This document shows positions 1 through 8,213 of a stretch of 64,000 nucleotides of DNA, piece after piece (the stretch's first letter is position 1; each line of letters starts with the position of its first letter). The notes under the pieces are model-generated. The model did no database searches and was not told the DNA's origin. It was given only the letters and a program-made list of their open reading frames with translations. Both the position numbers and the translations under genes were made by a program. The stretch is from Clostridia bacterium (GTDB lineage Bacteria; Bacillota; Clostridia; Oscillospirales; Acutalibacteraceae), in NCBI GenBank assembly GCA_017416285.1, contig JAFQCU010000007.1, positions 20,163 through 84,162 of the forward strand, given 5' to 3'.

Positions 1-1
1 A

Positions 2-349
2 GATGCGGCAAGTCAGTTTGGCTGCACCTTGACCGAAGTGGGAAGCGGAGTAGAGGAAAAGATATTCTCTGTGACTAATAACGTTCCCGATTCGTATGTA
101 GAAATTTATGTTTCATACGAAGGCGGTTACGTTAATTCTGTTGGAATTTACGGCTCACGCTGGCGTGGAAATTTAAATAACGAATACAATATCAACAATG
201 CTGTAAAGTGCGTTTATAAATCTCTGGGCCTTGGCGGTCTTTATGATATTTCTCTCGATATTTCGAATGATTCAAGCCAATATTATGGCGATTGGAGATT
301 TGTTGTCGACGCTGATGATTCAGAGGTTTCTGTAGAAATTTCCAAATAA
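2..349 (+). CDS. C-terminal part of an unrecognised protein (5' end outside window)
   Basis: The frame is open from the left edge of the window to a TAA at 347-349. A TTG at 29 could be mistaken for a start, but codons upstream of it continue in the same frame, so the gene is probably cut by the window edge. The visible 115 residues are rich in Asn, Ser, Tyr and Gly and have alternating polar/aromatic beta-type sequence (for example YVEIYVSYEGGYV), with no membrane segment and no motif I recognise. A strong terminator follows 12 bases after the stop. Function unknown. Confidence 0.6.
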   Translation, partial: DAASQFGCTLTEVGSGVEEKIFSVTNNVPDSYVEIYVSYEGGYVNSVGIYGSRWRGNLNNEYNINNAVKCVYKSLGLGGLYDISLDISNDSSQYYGDWRFVVDADDSEVSVEISK

Positions 350-360
350 CACATAAAATT

Positions 361-392
361 AACACCCGACCGTCAAGGTCGGGTGTTTTTGT
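361..392. terminator. Rho-independent terminator, probably bidirectional
   Basis: An 11-bp perfect stem (361-371 with 377-387, arm AACACCCGACC) around a 5-base loop is followed by a T-rich run. It ends the partial gene at the left edge and lies just beyond the stop of the convergent GH2 gene, so it may serve both. Confidence 0.85.
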
Positions 393-406
393 TTTTAAAT
401 TATAGT

Positions 407-2098
407 TTATTTTATAAATTCTTTATATGCACTAAACAGTGCATTTGCCATTTCACGCATTGCTTTGGGGTCCACCTTTAACACCTGTCGGTCATAGGTT
501 AAAAGGCCGTTGGTTTCATCCTCGACGTCACTTACCTGTGTTAAAACGGTGGCACAAAGCCCGTGATTTTTAATTGCAGGAATAACTTCATCATAATAAA
601 GCTTTAAAAGTGCAGACTTGAATTCTTCGTTATCACTAAAGAATTTATAGCCGTAGGTTTTTGATTTATTAAACGAGTGGTCTTTTATTTTTGAAGAATA
701 TCCGCCAAATTCCGAAAGCACAAGCGGGCGGTTATCGGTCTTAAATTTAAGGGGTTTAAAATATATATGCTCTGATAAAACATCGCTTTCTCCGGTTTGG
801 AACCAACCCGAGGTTGCATCCCACACACGTGTGGGGTCGGTATTCTTCATCATCTTATAAAGGCTCTTAGCATCAAATTGACCCCAACCCTCGTTAAAAA
901 GGGTGTAATACATAACGCAGGGGTGGTTATATAAAAGCTTTAAGGTATCCTTTGAATTTTTTATAAATTGTTCACGTCTAAATGGTGTTGCCTTATGGGT
1001 AACACCTTTTTTGAGCCCTATGGTCGGTAAAGCGGTATCAATTACGAAACTGTATTTACCGCAATTTACAAGGTCCTGAAAAACCGCCATACCTATTTTA
1101 TCACAATAGTAATAAAATAGCTCGTGCTCAATTTTAATATGCTTTCTAAGGGTATTAAAGCCACATTCTTTCATCTTTAAAATATCGTTTTCAAGCGCTT
1201 TTGGTGTGGCGGGAGTATAAATACCGTCGCTAAAATAGCCTTGGTCTAAAAGCCCATGAAAGAAGTACGGCTTACCGTTTAGGAGTATTTTATTATCCTT
1301 TGCTTCTATTGTGCGAAGTGCTGTGTAGGATTTAATTTCATCAGCGCCGCTAATTAATGTAAAATCGTAAAGGTGCGGGGCTTCAGGCGTCCAGTTTATC
1401 GGATTTTCGATATCAATTCGTGCGCTTTCGCCGCAAAAGCTGTGTTTTTTGCCATTAATATAAAGCGTTTTTTCAATTTCGCCACCGTTTATGGTTATAT
1501 CAAAGCCGGTAAGGTCGGGGGTAACGGTAATATCCTTAATATAGTTTTCGCACACTTCTTCAAGCCAAACGGTTTGCCAAATACCACTTGTTTCGGTATA
1601 CCACATACCGCCACGCTTTTTGGTTTGCTTGCCGTAAGCTAAATCGATATTAAGAGTATCTAAAACCTCAATCCTCAATGTGTTTTCGCCATTTTTTAAA
1701 TTCGTTGTTATATCAAAGGAAAATGGCAAATAACCGCCAATATTTTCGCCAACAAATTGGTCGTTGACGTAAATTTTACACTCCTGATCGACTGCGCCGA
1801 AATGTAAAAGAACCTTTTTCTCAATCGGGTTATACATTATTGTTTTGCTGTAAATGAGCAAATCGTTTGTTTCTTTTTTGAAATTAACACCTGAAAGTCG
1901 GCTTTCAAGCGGGAACGGAACGATAATATTTCTGCTGTAAACGGTTTCACCCTTTCGCTTTATTTTTAAATCCCATTTACCGTTAAGGTTAATAAAGCTT
2001 GGACGCTTAAATTGCGGGCGGGGATAAACATCCCACGGCTTTTCGGGGTTTAAATCTTTTTCAAAAGGGGTGTAAAGGGTTGCAAATTCAGTTTTCAT
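407..2098 (-). CDS. Glycoside hydrolase family 2 (beta-galactosidase/glucuronidase-like)
   Basis: A 563-residue intracellular glycosidase (no signal peptide). The N-terminal sugar-binding beta domain (about 30-170, with the phrase LNGKWDLKIKRKG), a central Ig-like domain and a C-terminal TIM barrel follow in the GH2 order. The acid/base Glu is in FNEGWGQF (about residue 403) and the nucleophile in VLSEFGG (about 463); GFNTLRKHIKIE is the usual barrel signature. I chose the ATG at 2098 because AAGGAAC precedes it. A longer frame back to 2206 would run 119 bases into the upstream transporter gene. The start overlaps the transporter stop by 11 bases, so the two are co-translated. The exact sugar cannot be read; a plant oligosaccharide brought in by the MFS partner is likely. 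Confidence 0.88.
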   Translation of the reverse strand: MKTEFATLYTPFEKDLNPEKPWDVYPRPQFKRPSFINLNGKWDLKIKRKGETVYSRNIIVPFPLESRLSGVNFKKETNDLLIYSKTIMYNPIEKKVLLHFGAVDQECKIYVNDQFVGENIGGYLPFSFDITTNLKNGENTLRIEVLDTLNIDLAYGKQTKKRGGMWYTETSGIWQTVWLEEVCENYIKDITVTPDLTGFDITINGGEIEKTLYINGKKHSFCGESARIDIENPINWTPEAPHLYDFTLISGADEIKSYTALRTIEAKDNKILLNGKPYFFHGLLDQGYFSDGIYTPATPKALENDILKMKECGFNTLRKHIKIEHELFYYYCDKIGMAVFQDLVNCGKYSFVIDTALPTIGLKKGVTHKATPFRREQFIKNSKDTLKLLYNHPCVMYYTLFNEGWGQFDAKSLYKMMKNTDPTRVWDATSGWFQTGESDVLSEHIYFKPLKFKTDNRPLVLSEFGGYSSKIKDHSFNKSKTYGYKFFSDNEEFKSALLKLYYDEVIPAIKNHGLCATVLTQVSDVEDETNGLLTYDRQVLKVDPKAMREMANALFSAYKEFIK

Positions 2099-3380
2099 TT
2101 GGGTTGTTCCTTTTCTTAATGATAAATAAAAAGGGTATAAGCAGCACAATAGCAATAAGGGATGCCAAAAAGATATTTTCATTTGGTAAAAACGAGGTTG
2201 TGCCATCGTTATTTACTATTGTTTCAGCGTTTTTTAACACAGCCGAACCAATAGCGGGGCCGATAATACCGGGGATAAGCACCTGCGCAAAAATGCGAAG
2301 TCCTTGGAACATACCCGCCTTGTTCTCTGGAGTGTTATCTCTTATCATTGCACCGAAAACTGCCATACCTGAAAGATAGCCGCACATCATAAATAGCGAG
2401 CCGACAAATACAGGCAGGGTGGTTCTTGTTAAGAATAAAACTATATAACCAAGGCAAAGTGATAAAAGCGCCAAGCTGCCCGAAAAGGTAAAGCCCTTTT
2501 TGTCATAAACTCTGCCCCAAAACGCAGTAACGATAGCGGCAATGATAATTGCGGGCGCCATTATGAAAACATAATCGCTCATGCCAAGGGATTTTTCGTA
2601 GTAGATAATAAGATACGGCATAAAGATTTGGATAGAGGTATTAAAAATTACAAATGCCGCAAGAGTTATATAAAGTAAGAGATTGTTTTTAATTGTTGCG
2701 GGGCGAAAGCCGTAAAAAATACAACCAAAATAGCTTTGTGAAGGTTTTTCTATCGGGGTATCCTTAATCAGGAAAATTCCCAAAACACCTATAACGGTAA
2801 CCACAACGCCTATTATTGTGAATATAAGGGTCCAGCTCTCGGCTTTTTCCAAATTAAAGAACATGAATCCGCCGAAAACCACCAAAATTGCAACAAGCGG
2901 CATCATGGCGTTAATGCCCTCTACTGCGCCACGGTTGGTTTTATCGGTCGAATCGGTAAGCCAGGCATTAAAGGCGGCATCATTGGCGGTCGAGCCAAAA
3001 AAGGTCATAACGCAGTCCATAATAATAACAAGTGTTACACAAAGCGAAGCAATGCCTGCTACAGCGGGAAAAAGCTTACCGACTATATCGGTGCGGATAA
3101 GCACAAAGCTGAAAATCGAAATACCCCAAAGTATGTACCCGCCGCAAATAAACAGCTTTCGTTTGCCAATGCGGTCAGAAAGAGCGCCCATAAATACCGT
3201 GGTTACAGTAGCGGCAACGGCAGATGCGCCAACCATAAGCGCAATATCACTTGCCGAAGCGTTGAACATTTTATAAATAAAAACGTTAAAATACATATTT
3301 TCAACTACCCACGCAACCTGACCAATAAGGCTGAAAAGGGTAACTGCACACCAAAAACGGGGTGAAAGTTTAGATTTCAT
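2088..3380 (-). CDS. MFS transporter (sugar/oligosaccharide type)
   Basis: A 430-residue polytopic membrane protein with about twelve hydrophobic segments. The loop GALSDRIGKRKLF between segments 2 and 3 is the MFS signature A (G-x-L-x-D-R-x-G-R/K-R). The opening SLIGQVAWVVENMYFNVFIY is of the kind seen in SLC45/GPH-like MFS carriers of Clostridia. It ends in a basic tail overlapping the GH2 gene by 11 bases. The operon suggests it imports the GH2 substrate, probably by cation symport; that role is inferred. It has its own promoter at 3409-3437, back to back with the GH43 promoter. Confidence 0.85.
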   Translation of the reverse strand: MKSKLSPRFWCAVTLFSLIGQVAWVVENMYFNVFIYKMFNASASDIALMVGASAVAATVTTVFMGALSDRIGKRKLFICGGYILWGISIFSFVLIRTDIVGKLFPAVAGIASLCVTLVIIMDCVMTFFGSTANDAAFNAWLTDSTDKTNRGAVEGINAMMPLVAILVVFGGFMFFNLEKAESWTLIFTIIGVVVTVIGVLGIFLIKDTPIEKPSQSYFGCIFYGFRPATIKNNLLLYITLAAFVIFNTSIQIFMPYLIIYYEKSLGMSDYVFIMAPAIIIAAIVTAFWGRVYDKKGFTFSGSLALLSLCLGYIVLFLTRTTLPVFVGSLFMMCGYLSGMAVFGAMIRDNTPENKAGMFQGLRIFAQVLIPGIIGPAIGSAVLKNAETIVNNDGTTSFLPNENIFLASLIAIVLLIPFLFIIKKRNNPNEN

Positions 3381-3408
3381 AAAAACACTCCTTTAGTCAG
3401 TTTATTAT

Positions 3409-3437
3409 ATTTTAACACAAAAATACAATTTAAACAA
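3409..3437 (-). promoter_or_regulatory. Sigma-A-type promoter for the MFS-GH2 operon
   Basis: On the minus strand TTGTTT (3437-3432), a 17-base spacer and TAAAAT (3414-3409) precede the transporter start, which has AAAGGAG upstream. It lies only 8 bases from the divergent GH43 promoter, so one regulator could control both directions. Confidence 0.6.
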
Positions 3438-3445
3438 CCTATCTA

Positions 3446-3473
3446 TTGACAAAGACTTGATAAATGTTATAAT
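3446..3473 (+). promoter_or_regulatory. Sigma-A promoter for the GH43 gene
   Basis: A perfect TTGACA (3446-3451) and a perfect TATAAT (3468-3473), 16 bases apart, precede the GH43 gene. The transcript would begin near 3480. Confidence 0.8.
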
Positions 3474-3505
3474 CGGGTTAAAAGTTTATACAAGAGGTGT
3501 TTATT

Positions 3506-4381
3506 GTGAATAAAACCGATTATTTAAACCCGATACATAAGGGCGCTGACCCGTTTATTTTACTTTATGACGATAAGTACTATTTATACGCAACTAATGC
3601 AGAGGACGGCTTCAAGGTTTCGATATCAAATGACCTTGTAAACTGGGAAGACAAGGGCTATTGTCTTGAAAAAGGTGACGCAATGGGTGAAAAATGGTTT
3701 TGGGCACCTGAAGTTATATTTTTAAAGAATAAATTTTATATGGTTTATACCGCCGACAAGCACGTAGCAGTTGCGGTCGCTGATTCTCCACTTGGCCCGT
3801 TTAAGCAAACAGAAATGAACTGGCTTTTAGAATATGAGGCAATCGACGGACATTTCTTTTGTGACGATGATGGTACGGTTTATATGTATTATCGCCATGT
3901 TATGGATAATCGTATTTGCGGTGTTAAAATGAATGATGATATGAAGTCGGTTATTTATGATACAAATACGATTTTGCTTATACCCAAAGAAAGTGGTTGG
4001 GAAAGGGTGGACCCAACAAAGCTGGGTAGTGAAGGGCCGTTTGTTTTAAAGCATAACGGTAAATATTATCTGACTTATTCTTCAAACGATTATACCTCTC
4101 AGGATTATGCGGTGGGTTGTGCGACTAGTGATTCGCCGCTTGGCAAATATACTAAGTATGACTATCCGATTTTGTCTAAGAGTGAAACAGCAGTTGGTAC
4201 TGGACATCACAGCTTTACATACTCTAAAGATTTTAAGCGTATTATTTGCGTTTATCATCGGCATTTTAGCTTAGAATCAGTCGAGCCTCGCATGACTTGT
4301 ATTGACGAAGCAGTATTTAAAGAAAATGGCGAATTGGCGATTTTAGGACCCACAGATACAATACAAAAATCGATTTCTTAA
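3506..4381 (+). CDS. Glycoside hydrolase family 43 (arabinosidase/xylosidase-like)
   Basis: A 291-residue cytoplasmic five-bladed beta-propeller glycosidase. The three GH43 acid residues are visible: Asp in GADPFIL (about 15), Asp in EAIDGHFF (about 114) and Glu in GSEGPFVL (about 176). WFWAPEV and YYLTYSSNDY are typical blade motifs. I prefer the GTG at 3506, spaced 6 bases from AAGAGGTG, over a GTG at 3497 that lies inside that ribosome binding site. There is no C-terminal accessory domain, so it is a minimal single-domain member. It is divergent from the MFS-GH2 operon, which suggests a shared task in trimming arabinose- or xylose-containing oligosaccharides; the substrate is inferred. Confidence 0.88.
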   Translation: MNKTDYLNPIHKGADPFILLYDDKYYLYATNAEDGFKVSISNDLVNWEDKGYCLEKGDAMGEKWFWAPEVIFLKNKFYMVYTADKHVAVAVADSPLGPFKQTEMNWLLEYEAIDGHFFCDDDGTVYMYYRHVMDNRICGVKMNDDMKSVIYDTNTILLIPKESGWERVDPTKLGSEGPFVLKHNGKYYLTYSSNDYTSQDYAVGCATSDSPLGKYTKYDYPILSKSETAVGTGHHSFTYSKDFKRIICVYHRHFSLESVEPRMTCIDEAVFKENGELAILGPTDTIQKSIS

Positions 4382-4390
4382 TATAAAAAC

Positions 4391-4420
4391 GGGCAAGATT
4401 ATAATGTCTTGCCCTTTTTT
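4391..4420 (+). terminator. Rho-independent terminator of the GH43 gene
   Basis: An 8-bp stem GGGCAAGA (4391-4398) with TCTTGCCC (4407-4414) is followed by six T. The 3' arm also contains the -35 hexamer of the next promoter. Confidence 0.85.
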
Positions 4421-4437
4421 GTTGTGGGTGGTATAAT
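4409..4437 (+). promoter_or_regulatory. Promoter of the ClC gene, embedded in a terminator
   Basis: TTGCCC (4409-4414), a 17-base spacer and a perfect TATAAT (4432-4437). The -35 lies in the 3' arm of the GH43 terminator stem, so the stop signal of one gene and the start signal of the next share bases. Confidence 0.6.
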
Positions 4438-4466
4438 AAGAAAGCTAAATTAAGGGGAGGCTGTAA

Positions 4467-5669
4467 ATGCAAAAGTTGAATAGTAAAAAAGAATATTTGC
4501 TTTTACTTTTGGGTGCAGGATTAACCGCTGTTTTGTGCGGTGGCGTGGGCGCCTTGTTTTACCATACCCTTAAAATTGCTAACGGGCTTTTTCGTGAATA
4601 CGATTGGCTGTTATTTATTTTGCCGCTGGGCGGTTTGGTGACAGTTTTAATTTATAAGGTTTTAAAACTGGGCAAAATCGATATTAATTGTGTTTTGAAT
4701 TCGGTAAAAACAAATGATAAGATAACCTTACGCTTGGCACCTGCGGTTTTTGTCGGTACATTTATTACTCAGCTTTTAGGTGGTTCGGCCGGTAAGGAGG
4801 GTGCTGCCTTGCAAATTGGTGGCAGTATGGCTTCCTATATTTCACGCTTGTTAAAACTTGACGGTGAAAAGTATAAGGTTTTATTGCTTTGCGGTATGTC
4901 AGCGGTTTTTGCTTCGGTTTTCACTTTGCCGATTACTGCGCTGGCGTTTGGACTCGAAATTGTATTCATAAGCCGAAAGTTTTATTTTAAAGCAATTTTA
5001 CCGCTTAGTATATCCACCTTTGGCGCTTACGGTGTGGCAAGGCTTTTGGGTGTGCACCCCGAAAGATTTATGATTGGCAATATCCCCGAGCTCGGTTTAT
5101 TCAATTTTGCAAAATCGGTTATATTGGTTTTGATTTGTTCGGTAGCGTGTATTGTTTTTTGTGTGGCACTTCAAGGGGCGGATATTTTATTTCACCGACT
5201 TTTTAAAAACGACTTTATCCGCATTACAGTCGGTGGTTCTATGATAATTGTATTGACCCTTATTATCGGAAAAACGGACTATAATGGCGGCGGTATGCAT
5301 ATAATTGAATATGTGCTAAACGGCGGACAGACTTTTTTATGGGCTTTTGCTCTTAAAATTGTATTCACAGCAATTACAAATGCGTCCGGTTTTAAGGGCG
5401 GCGAGATTGTTCCGGCGCTTTTTATAGGCGCTACCTTAGGTTCTGCGGTCGGCGGCATTATGGGTTTGCCAACAGCGTTTGGTGCGGCACTTGGTATGGT
5501 GGCTGTTTTTTGCGGTGCTACAAAATGTATGGTGGCGGCGTTATTCTTGGGGATTGAGTTCTTTGGTCTGTCCGGTTTGGGCTATTTTATATTATCAATA
5601 ATTGTTGCACAAACGGTCACAGGAAATATCGGCATTTTCCACAAAAATTCAAAAAGTACTTGCAAATAG
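4467..5669 (+). CDS. ClC-family chloride channel / H+-Cl- antiporter
   Basis: A 400-residue integral membrane protein of the ClC family, which moves chloride (or fluoride) across the membrane, often in exchange for protons. The family signature GKEGP appears as GGSAGKEGAALQIGGS (near 107-122), with the gating Glu kept but Pro replaced by Ala. The third signature GxFxP appears as GGEIVPALFIGA (near 311-322). There are no CBS domains and no TrkA tail, the usual state for short bacterial members. The ATG at 4467 has GGGGAGG upstream. It is a single-gene unit. Which anion it carries cannot be read. Confidence 0.85.
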   Translation: MQKLNSKKEYLLLLLGAGLTAVLCGGVGALFYHTLKIANGLFREYDWLLFILPLGGLVTVLIYKVLKLGKIDINCVLNSVKTNDKITLRLAPAVFVGTFITQLLGGSAGKEGAALQIGGSMASYISRLLKLDGEKYKVLLLCGMSAVFASVFTLPITALAFGLEIVFISRKFYFKAILPLSISTFGAYGVARLLGVHPERFMIGNIPELGLFNFAKSVILVLICSVACIVFCVALQGADILFHRLFKNDFIRITVGGSMIIVLTLIIGKTDYNGGGMHIIEYVLNGGQTFLWAFALKIVFTAITNASGFKGGEIVPALFIGATLGSAVGGIMGLPTAFGAALGMVAVFCGATKCMVAALFLGIEFFGLSGLGYFILSIIVAQTVTGNIGIFHKNSKSTCK

Positions 5670-5688
5670 CGAAAAAGTATGGTAAAAT
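5660..5688 (+). promoter_or_regulatory. Strong sigma-A promoter for the 36-residue peptide gene
   Basis: TTGCAA (5660-5665), a 17-base spacer and TAAAAT (5683-5688). The -35 overlaps the last codons of the ClC gene. Start near 5695 gives a leader of about 145 bases containing a GAGGTA/TACCTC hairpin (about 5707-5727). Confidence 0.65.
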
Positions 5689-5838
5689 TACGATAACTTG
5701 TAATGTGAGGTAGTTTTTGTTACCTCGCAATTATACATAGGAATAACATCGGGCATGGTGGTTTTCTCTTTTAATTGCCTTGCTTTTAACGTTGTTTCCG
5801 CATATGCATATGTAATATAAAAAGGAGGATAGAAGAAT

Positions 5839-5949
5839 ATGAAATTCGTAACACCTGAAGTTGAACTCATCAAGTTCGAAGCTATCGATGTTATCGCAGC
5901 TAGTAATACACAAGGCGGCGGTATTGAAACAGAAGAAGATTTATTCTAA
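5839..5949 (+). CDS. Small 36-residue peptide, unknown function
   Basis: A short gene with a very strong ribosome binding site (AAAGGAGG at 5821-5828), its own promoter and its own terminator. The peptide starts MKFVTPEVELIKFEAIDV and continues IAASN, followed by a Gly-rich turn (QGGG) and an acidic end (ETEEDLF). The layout (conserved-looking amphipathic N-terminal half with P-E-V-E-x-I-K-F-E, then A-S, then a small/acidic tail) resembles short precursor-like peptides I have seen in Clostridia, but I cannot name a family. There is no signal peptide and no membrane segment, and no modification enzyme or peptidase-transporter gene lies next to it. It could be a precursor, a signalling peptide or a small structural protein. 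Confidence 0.65.
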   Translation: MKFVTPEVELIKFEAIDVIAASNTQGGGIETEEDLF

Positions 5950-5962
5950 TCTGATGAAGAGC

Positions 5963-6001
5963 AAAAAAAACACCCGAGGCAATGCCTCGGGTGTTTTTTT
6001 G
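5963..6001. terminator. Bidirectional terminator
   Basis: An 11-bp stem CACCCGAGGCA (5971-5981) with TGCCTCGGGTG (5983-5993) is flanked by eight A on the left and seven T on the right. It can stop both the peptide gene and the convergent HAD operon that ends at 6002. Confidence 0.9.
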
Positions 6002-6679
6002 TTATAAAATCCCTTTTAACTCTTCAAGTGTTTTGATTTCGTAGGTGGGTTTATATTTTTCTTCCATATTATTGGGGTTATACCAACAGGTGTCAATACC
6101 GCTGTTAATACCGCCTAATATATCAGAGCTTTGGCTGTCACCAATAACCAGCATTTTGGATTTATCTTTTTCAGGTATGCGTGAAATAACAAAATCAAAA
6201 TATTCGGGGTCGGGCTTTTGACTTTTGGCAACCTCTGAAACGAAAACACCGTCAAAGTAGGGCTCTAAGCCGGAGCCTTTAATGCGACTGTACTGGGTTG
6301 TGCAAAGACCGTTAGTTGTTGCGCAAAAATAATATCCTTTTGCCTTTAAATAATCAAGCACCTCAAAAACACCGTCGATGGTGTAGTTGCTTTCGCCTAA
6401 ATATGTGGTGTATTTTACCGACATTGTTGCGGTATCGGCGGTTTTGCTGTAATGCTCGCAGAAGCTTATAAAACGGCCCTCATATATCATATCCTTAGGG
6501 ATTTCGCCGTTTTCAAAGCGTTCCCACCAGCTGCGGTTAATTTTGGAATAAATCTTAATTGCCTCATCATCAAATGGTAGATTGTGTTCCGATAAAACAC
6601 GCCTGATGGATACTTCCTCAGCCTTTGAAAAATCAAGCAGAGTGTTGTCTAAATCTAAAAACAGTGTAGTATATTTCAT
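6002..6679 (-). CDS. HAD-superfamily hydrolase, YjjG/YfnB-like nucleotidase
   Basis: A 225-residue HAD phosphatase. Motif I is FLDLDNTLLDF (nucleophile Asp 9, second Asp 11), motif II is ATTNG, and the acidic motif IV is VIGDSQSSDILGG preceded by QKPDPEYF with the motif III Lys. The alpha-helical cap (about 15-90, SWWERFENGEI) and the D-N-T-L-L-D-F start match the YjjG branch, which dephosphorylates pyrimidine nucleoside monophosphates, including non-canonical ones. It is the last gene of a three-gene run with the DUF2628 protein (8-base gap) and the Nudix hydrolase, which makes nucleotide-pool sanitation a plausible joint theme. Confidence 0.82.
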   Translation of the reverse strand: MKYTTLFLDLDNTLLDFSKAEEVSIRRVLSEHNLPFDDEAIKIYSKINRSWWERFENGEIPKDMIYEGRFISFCEHYSKTADTATMSVKYTTYLGESNYTIDGVFEVLDYLKAKGYYFCATTNGLCTTQYSRIKGSGLEPYFDGVFVSEVAKSQKPDPEYFDFVISRIPEKDKSKMLVIGDSQSSDILGGINSGIDTCWYNPNNMEEKYKPTYEIKTLEELKGIL

Positions 6680-6687
6680 AAATTACC

Positions 6688-7560
6688 TCATAAAAACAGT
6701 GCAATGATTGAGGGCAAATATTGCGTTGCCAAAAGTCCGATAAGGAACATAAAAAAGCTTACGCCACCATGGCGGCGGTAATCCTCGGCAATATCGTCAC
6801 TGGTTTCTTTGATTTCTTTGATTTTTTCTATAACGTGGCTGCGGTACCAAAAATCACCGAGCATGGCAACAACCAGACGCAGAACAAGGCTTAAAATCGA
6901 GCCTAAAAGCGCCAGAAGTAAAGATGCCCAATGTATGCTCGCAAGATTGTTTATAATCAGCTGGGACATTTCGTTATAGGTTTTGACGTCCAAAAAGCCC
7001 AGATTTAAAAGTGTGTTGTTTAGGGGGAGGGCTGCTAAAGTTGAAATAATCACAAAAATACCAATTATAATGCCCTTTTTATACATTTTTCTTGATAAAA
7101 GCCATTCACACGGGAAGAAAAATGCCATAAAATTCCAAGACGATTTATTTTTCTTGGAAATTTCGGTAAATTTGGGAATATAGCGATGGGTGTTTGATAT
7201 AACAAAATTGCGTGCTTCTTTTGCGGTAACGTCTTTTTCAATCTCAAAATCGGCAGGCACACCACCCAAAAAGTCCATAGGGGGCAGATTTTCGAAAATT
7301 TCATCACCCGGGGTATAGCTGTCAGCAGTTTGTGCATTATTAATAACAGGGGCGGCCTTTGGCGCTGCCTCTGTTTTCTTTTTTAAAAGATCGTATTGAT
7401 TTTCTGTACCGTGTGTAGCTTCAAGCGCACAGCGTCCCATTGAATTATAACATTCCCTGTGGTGGGGTGCACCGCAAACGGGGCAATAAACCACGTCGTC
7501 TTCCTCAAAAAGGTAGGCGTTGCAAAGCACACAGGAAGGTTGAGTTTTATTTTGGCTCAT
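6688..7560 (-). CDS. RING-like zinc finger plus DUF2628-type membrane protein
   Basis: A 290-residue protein in three parts. The N-terminal treble-clef/RING-like knuckle (about 10-45) has C-x2-C, C-x2-C, H-H and C ligands in CVLCNAY, CPVCGAPHHREC and GRC. A flexible acidic/Ala-Pro linker follows. A DUF2628-like region (about 130-290) contains SSWNFMAFFFPCEWLLSRKMYK and then three to four hydrophobic segments. DUF2628 proteins are small membrane proteins of unknown job; some carry such a zinc finger. The start ATG overlaps the Nudix stop by 4 bases, so translation is coupled. No enzymatic motif is visible. Confidence 0.75.
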   Translation of the reverse strand: MSQNKTQPSCVLCNAYLFEEDDVVYCPVCGAPHHRECYNSMGRCALEATHGTENQYDLLKKKTEAAPKAAPVINNAQTADSYTPGDEIFENLPPMDFLGGVPADFEIEKDVTAKEARNFVISNTHRYIPKFTEISKKNKSSWNFMAFFFPCEWLLSRKMYKKGIIIGIFVIISTLAALPLNNTLLNLGFLDVKTYNEMSQLIINNLASIHWASLLLALLGSILSLVLRLVVAMLGDFWYRSHVIEKIKEIKETSDDIAEDYRRHGGVSFFMFLIGLLATQYLPSIIALFL

Positions 7561-8081
7561 ATAATGGCTCCCTCTAAAATATAGGTGTTTTCGAAAAGCT
7601 TTTGAAAATATTCACGGCCATAATTGTGAAAAGCGCCGTTTTTGATCATTTGCTGAAGTTCGGCTTTGGTAACCCACTTAACCTCGGCCACTTCACTTTC
7701 TTGCAGGGTTAGGGCGTCAAGAGTGGGGTCGGTCTTTATAAGCCAAACATCTAAAAATGAGTTGCGCCTTTTCAGGCGGAAAATTTTATTAAGTGTTTTT
7801 TCGTCTGACGTAATGCCAAGCTCTTCAAAAAGCTCACGTCTTGCAGCAGTAAAAGAGCTTTCGCCCGAAATTGCGGCACCACCTGTGGCGGCCCATTCGC
7901 CGGGCATAAGCTTTTTGCTTTCGCTTCGGCGCTGAATAAGGTATCGGCCGTCACCCGATACAACCCATATGTGCACAACAAGGTGGTATTCGCCGGGCTT
8001 TAAAAAACTACGCCCCCTGACAGCGGTTTTACCTGTCAGGATACCCTTTTCGTTGAAAATATCCCAAATTTCTTTATTCAT
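7557..8081 (-). CDS. Nudix hydrolase
   Basis: A 174-residue Nudix protein. The Nudix box G-x5-E-x7-R-E-x2-E-E-x-G is present as GAAISGESSFTAARRELFEE with LGI following. The start MNKEIWDIFNEKG and the sequence VHIWVVSGDGRYLIQRRS resemble the isopentenyl-diphosphate isomerase-like Nudix subgroup that hydrolyses nucleoside diphosphate derivatives. I use the ATG at 8081, the start of the conserved domain. The frame runs on to 8198 but encodes an unrelated hydrophobic stretch over AT-rich promoter-like DNA. The AGGAG before 8081 is rather far (13 bases), so initiation may be weak. First gene of the operon with the DUF2628 and HAD genes. Confidence 0.85.
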   Translation of the reverse strand: MNKEIWDIFNEKGILTGKTAVRGRSFLKPGEYHLVVHIWVVSGDGRYLIQRRSESKKLMPGEWAATGGAAISGESSFTAARRELFEELGITSDEKTLNKIFRLKRRNSFLDVWLIKTDPTLDALTLQESEVAEVKWVTKAELQQMIKNGAFHNYGREYFQKLFENTYILEGAII

Positions 8082-8213
8082 TGTAAGGTAAATTTCTCCT
8101 GAATTTTTGGTGTGTTTTGTGGTATTAAAAAGTACCAAACATATTAAATAGTATAAATATAAAATTATTATAACAAAATTGTGAATTTTTTTCAACAATT
8201 TATATCTTTACTA

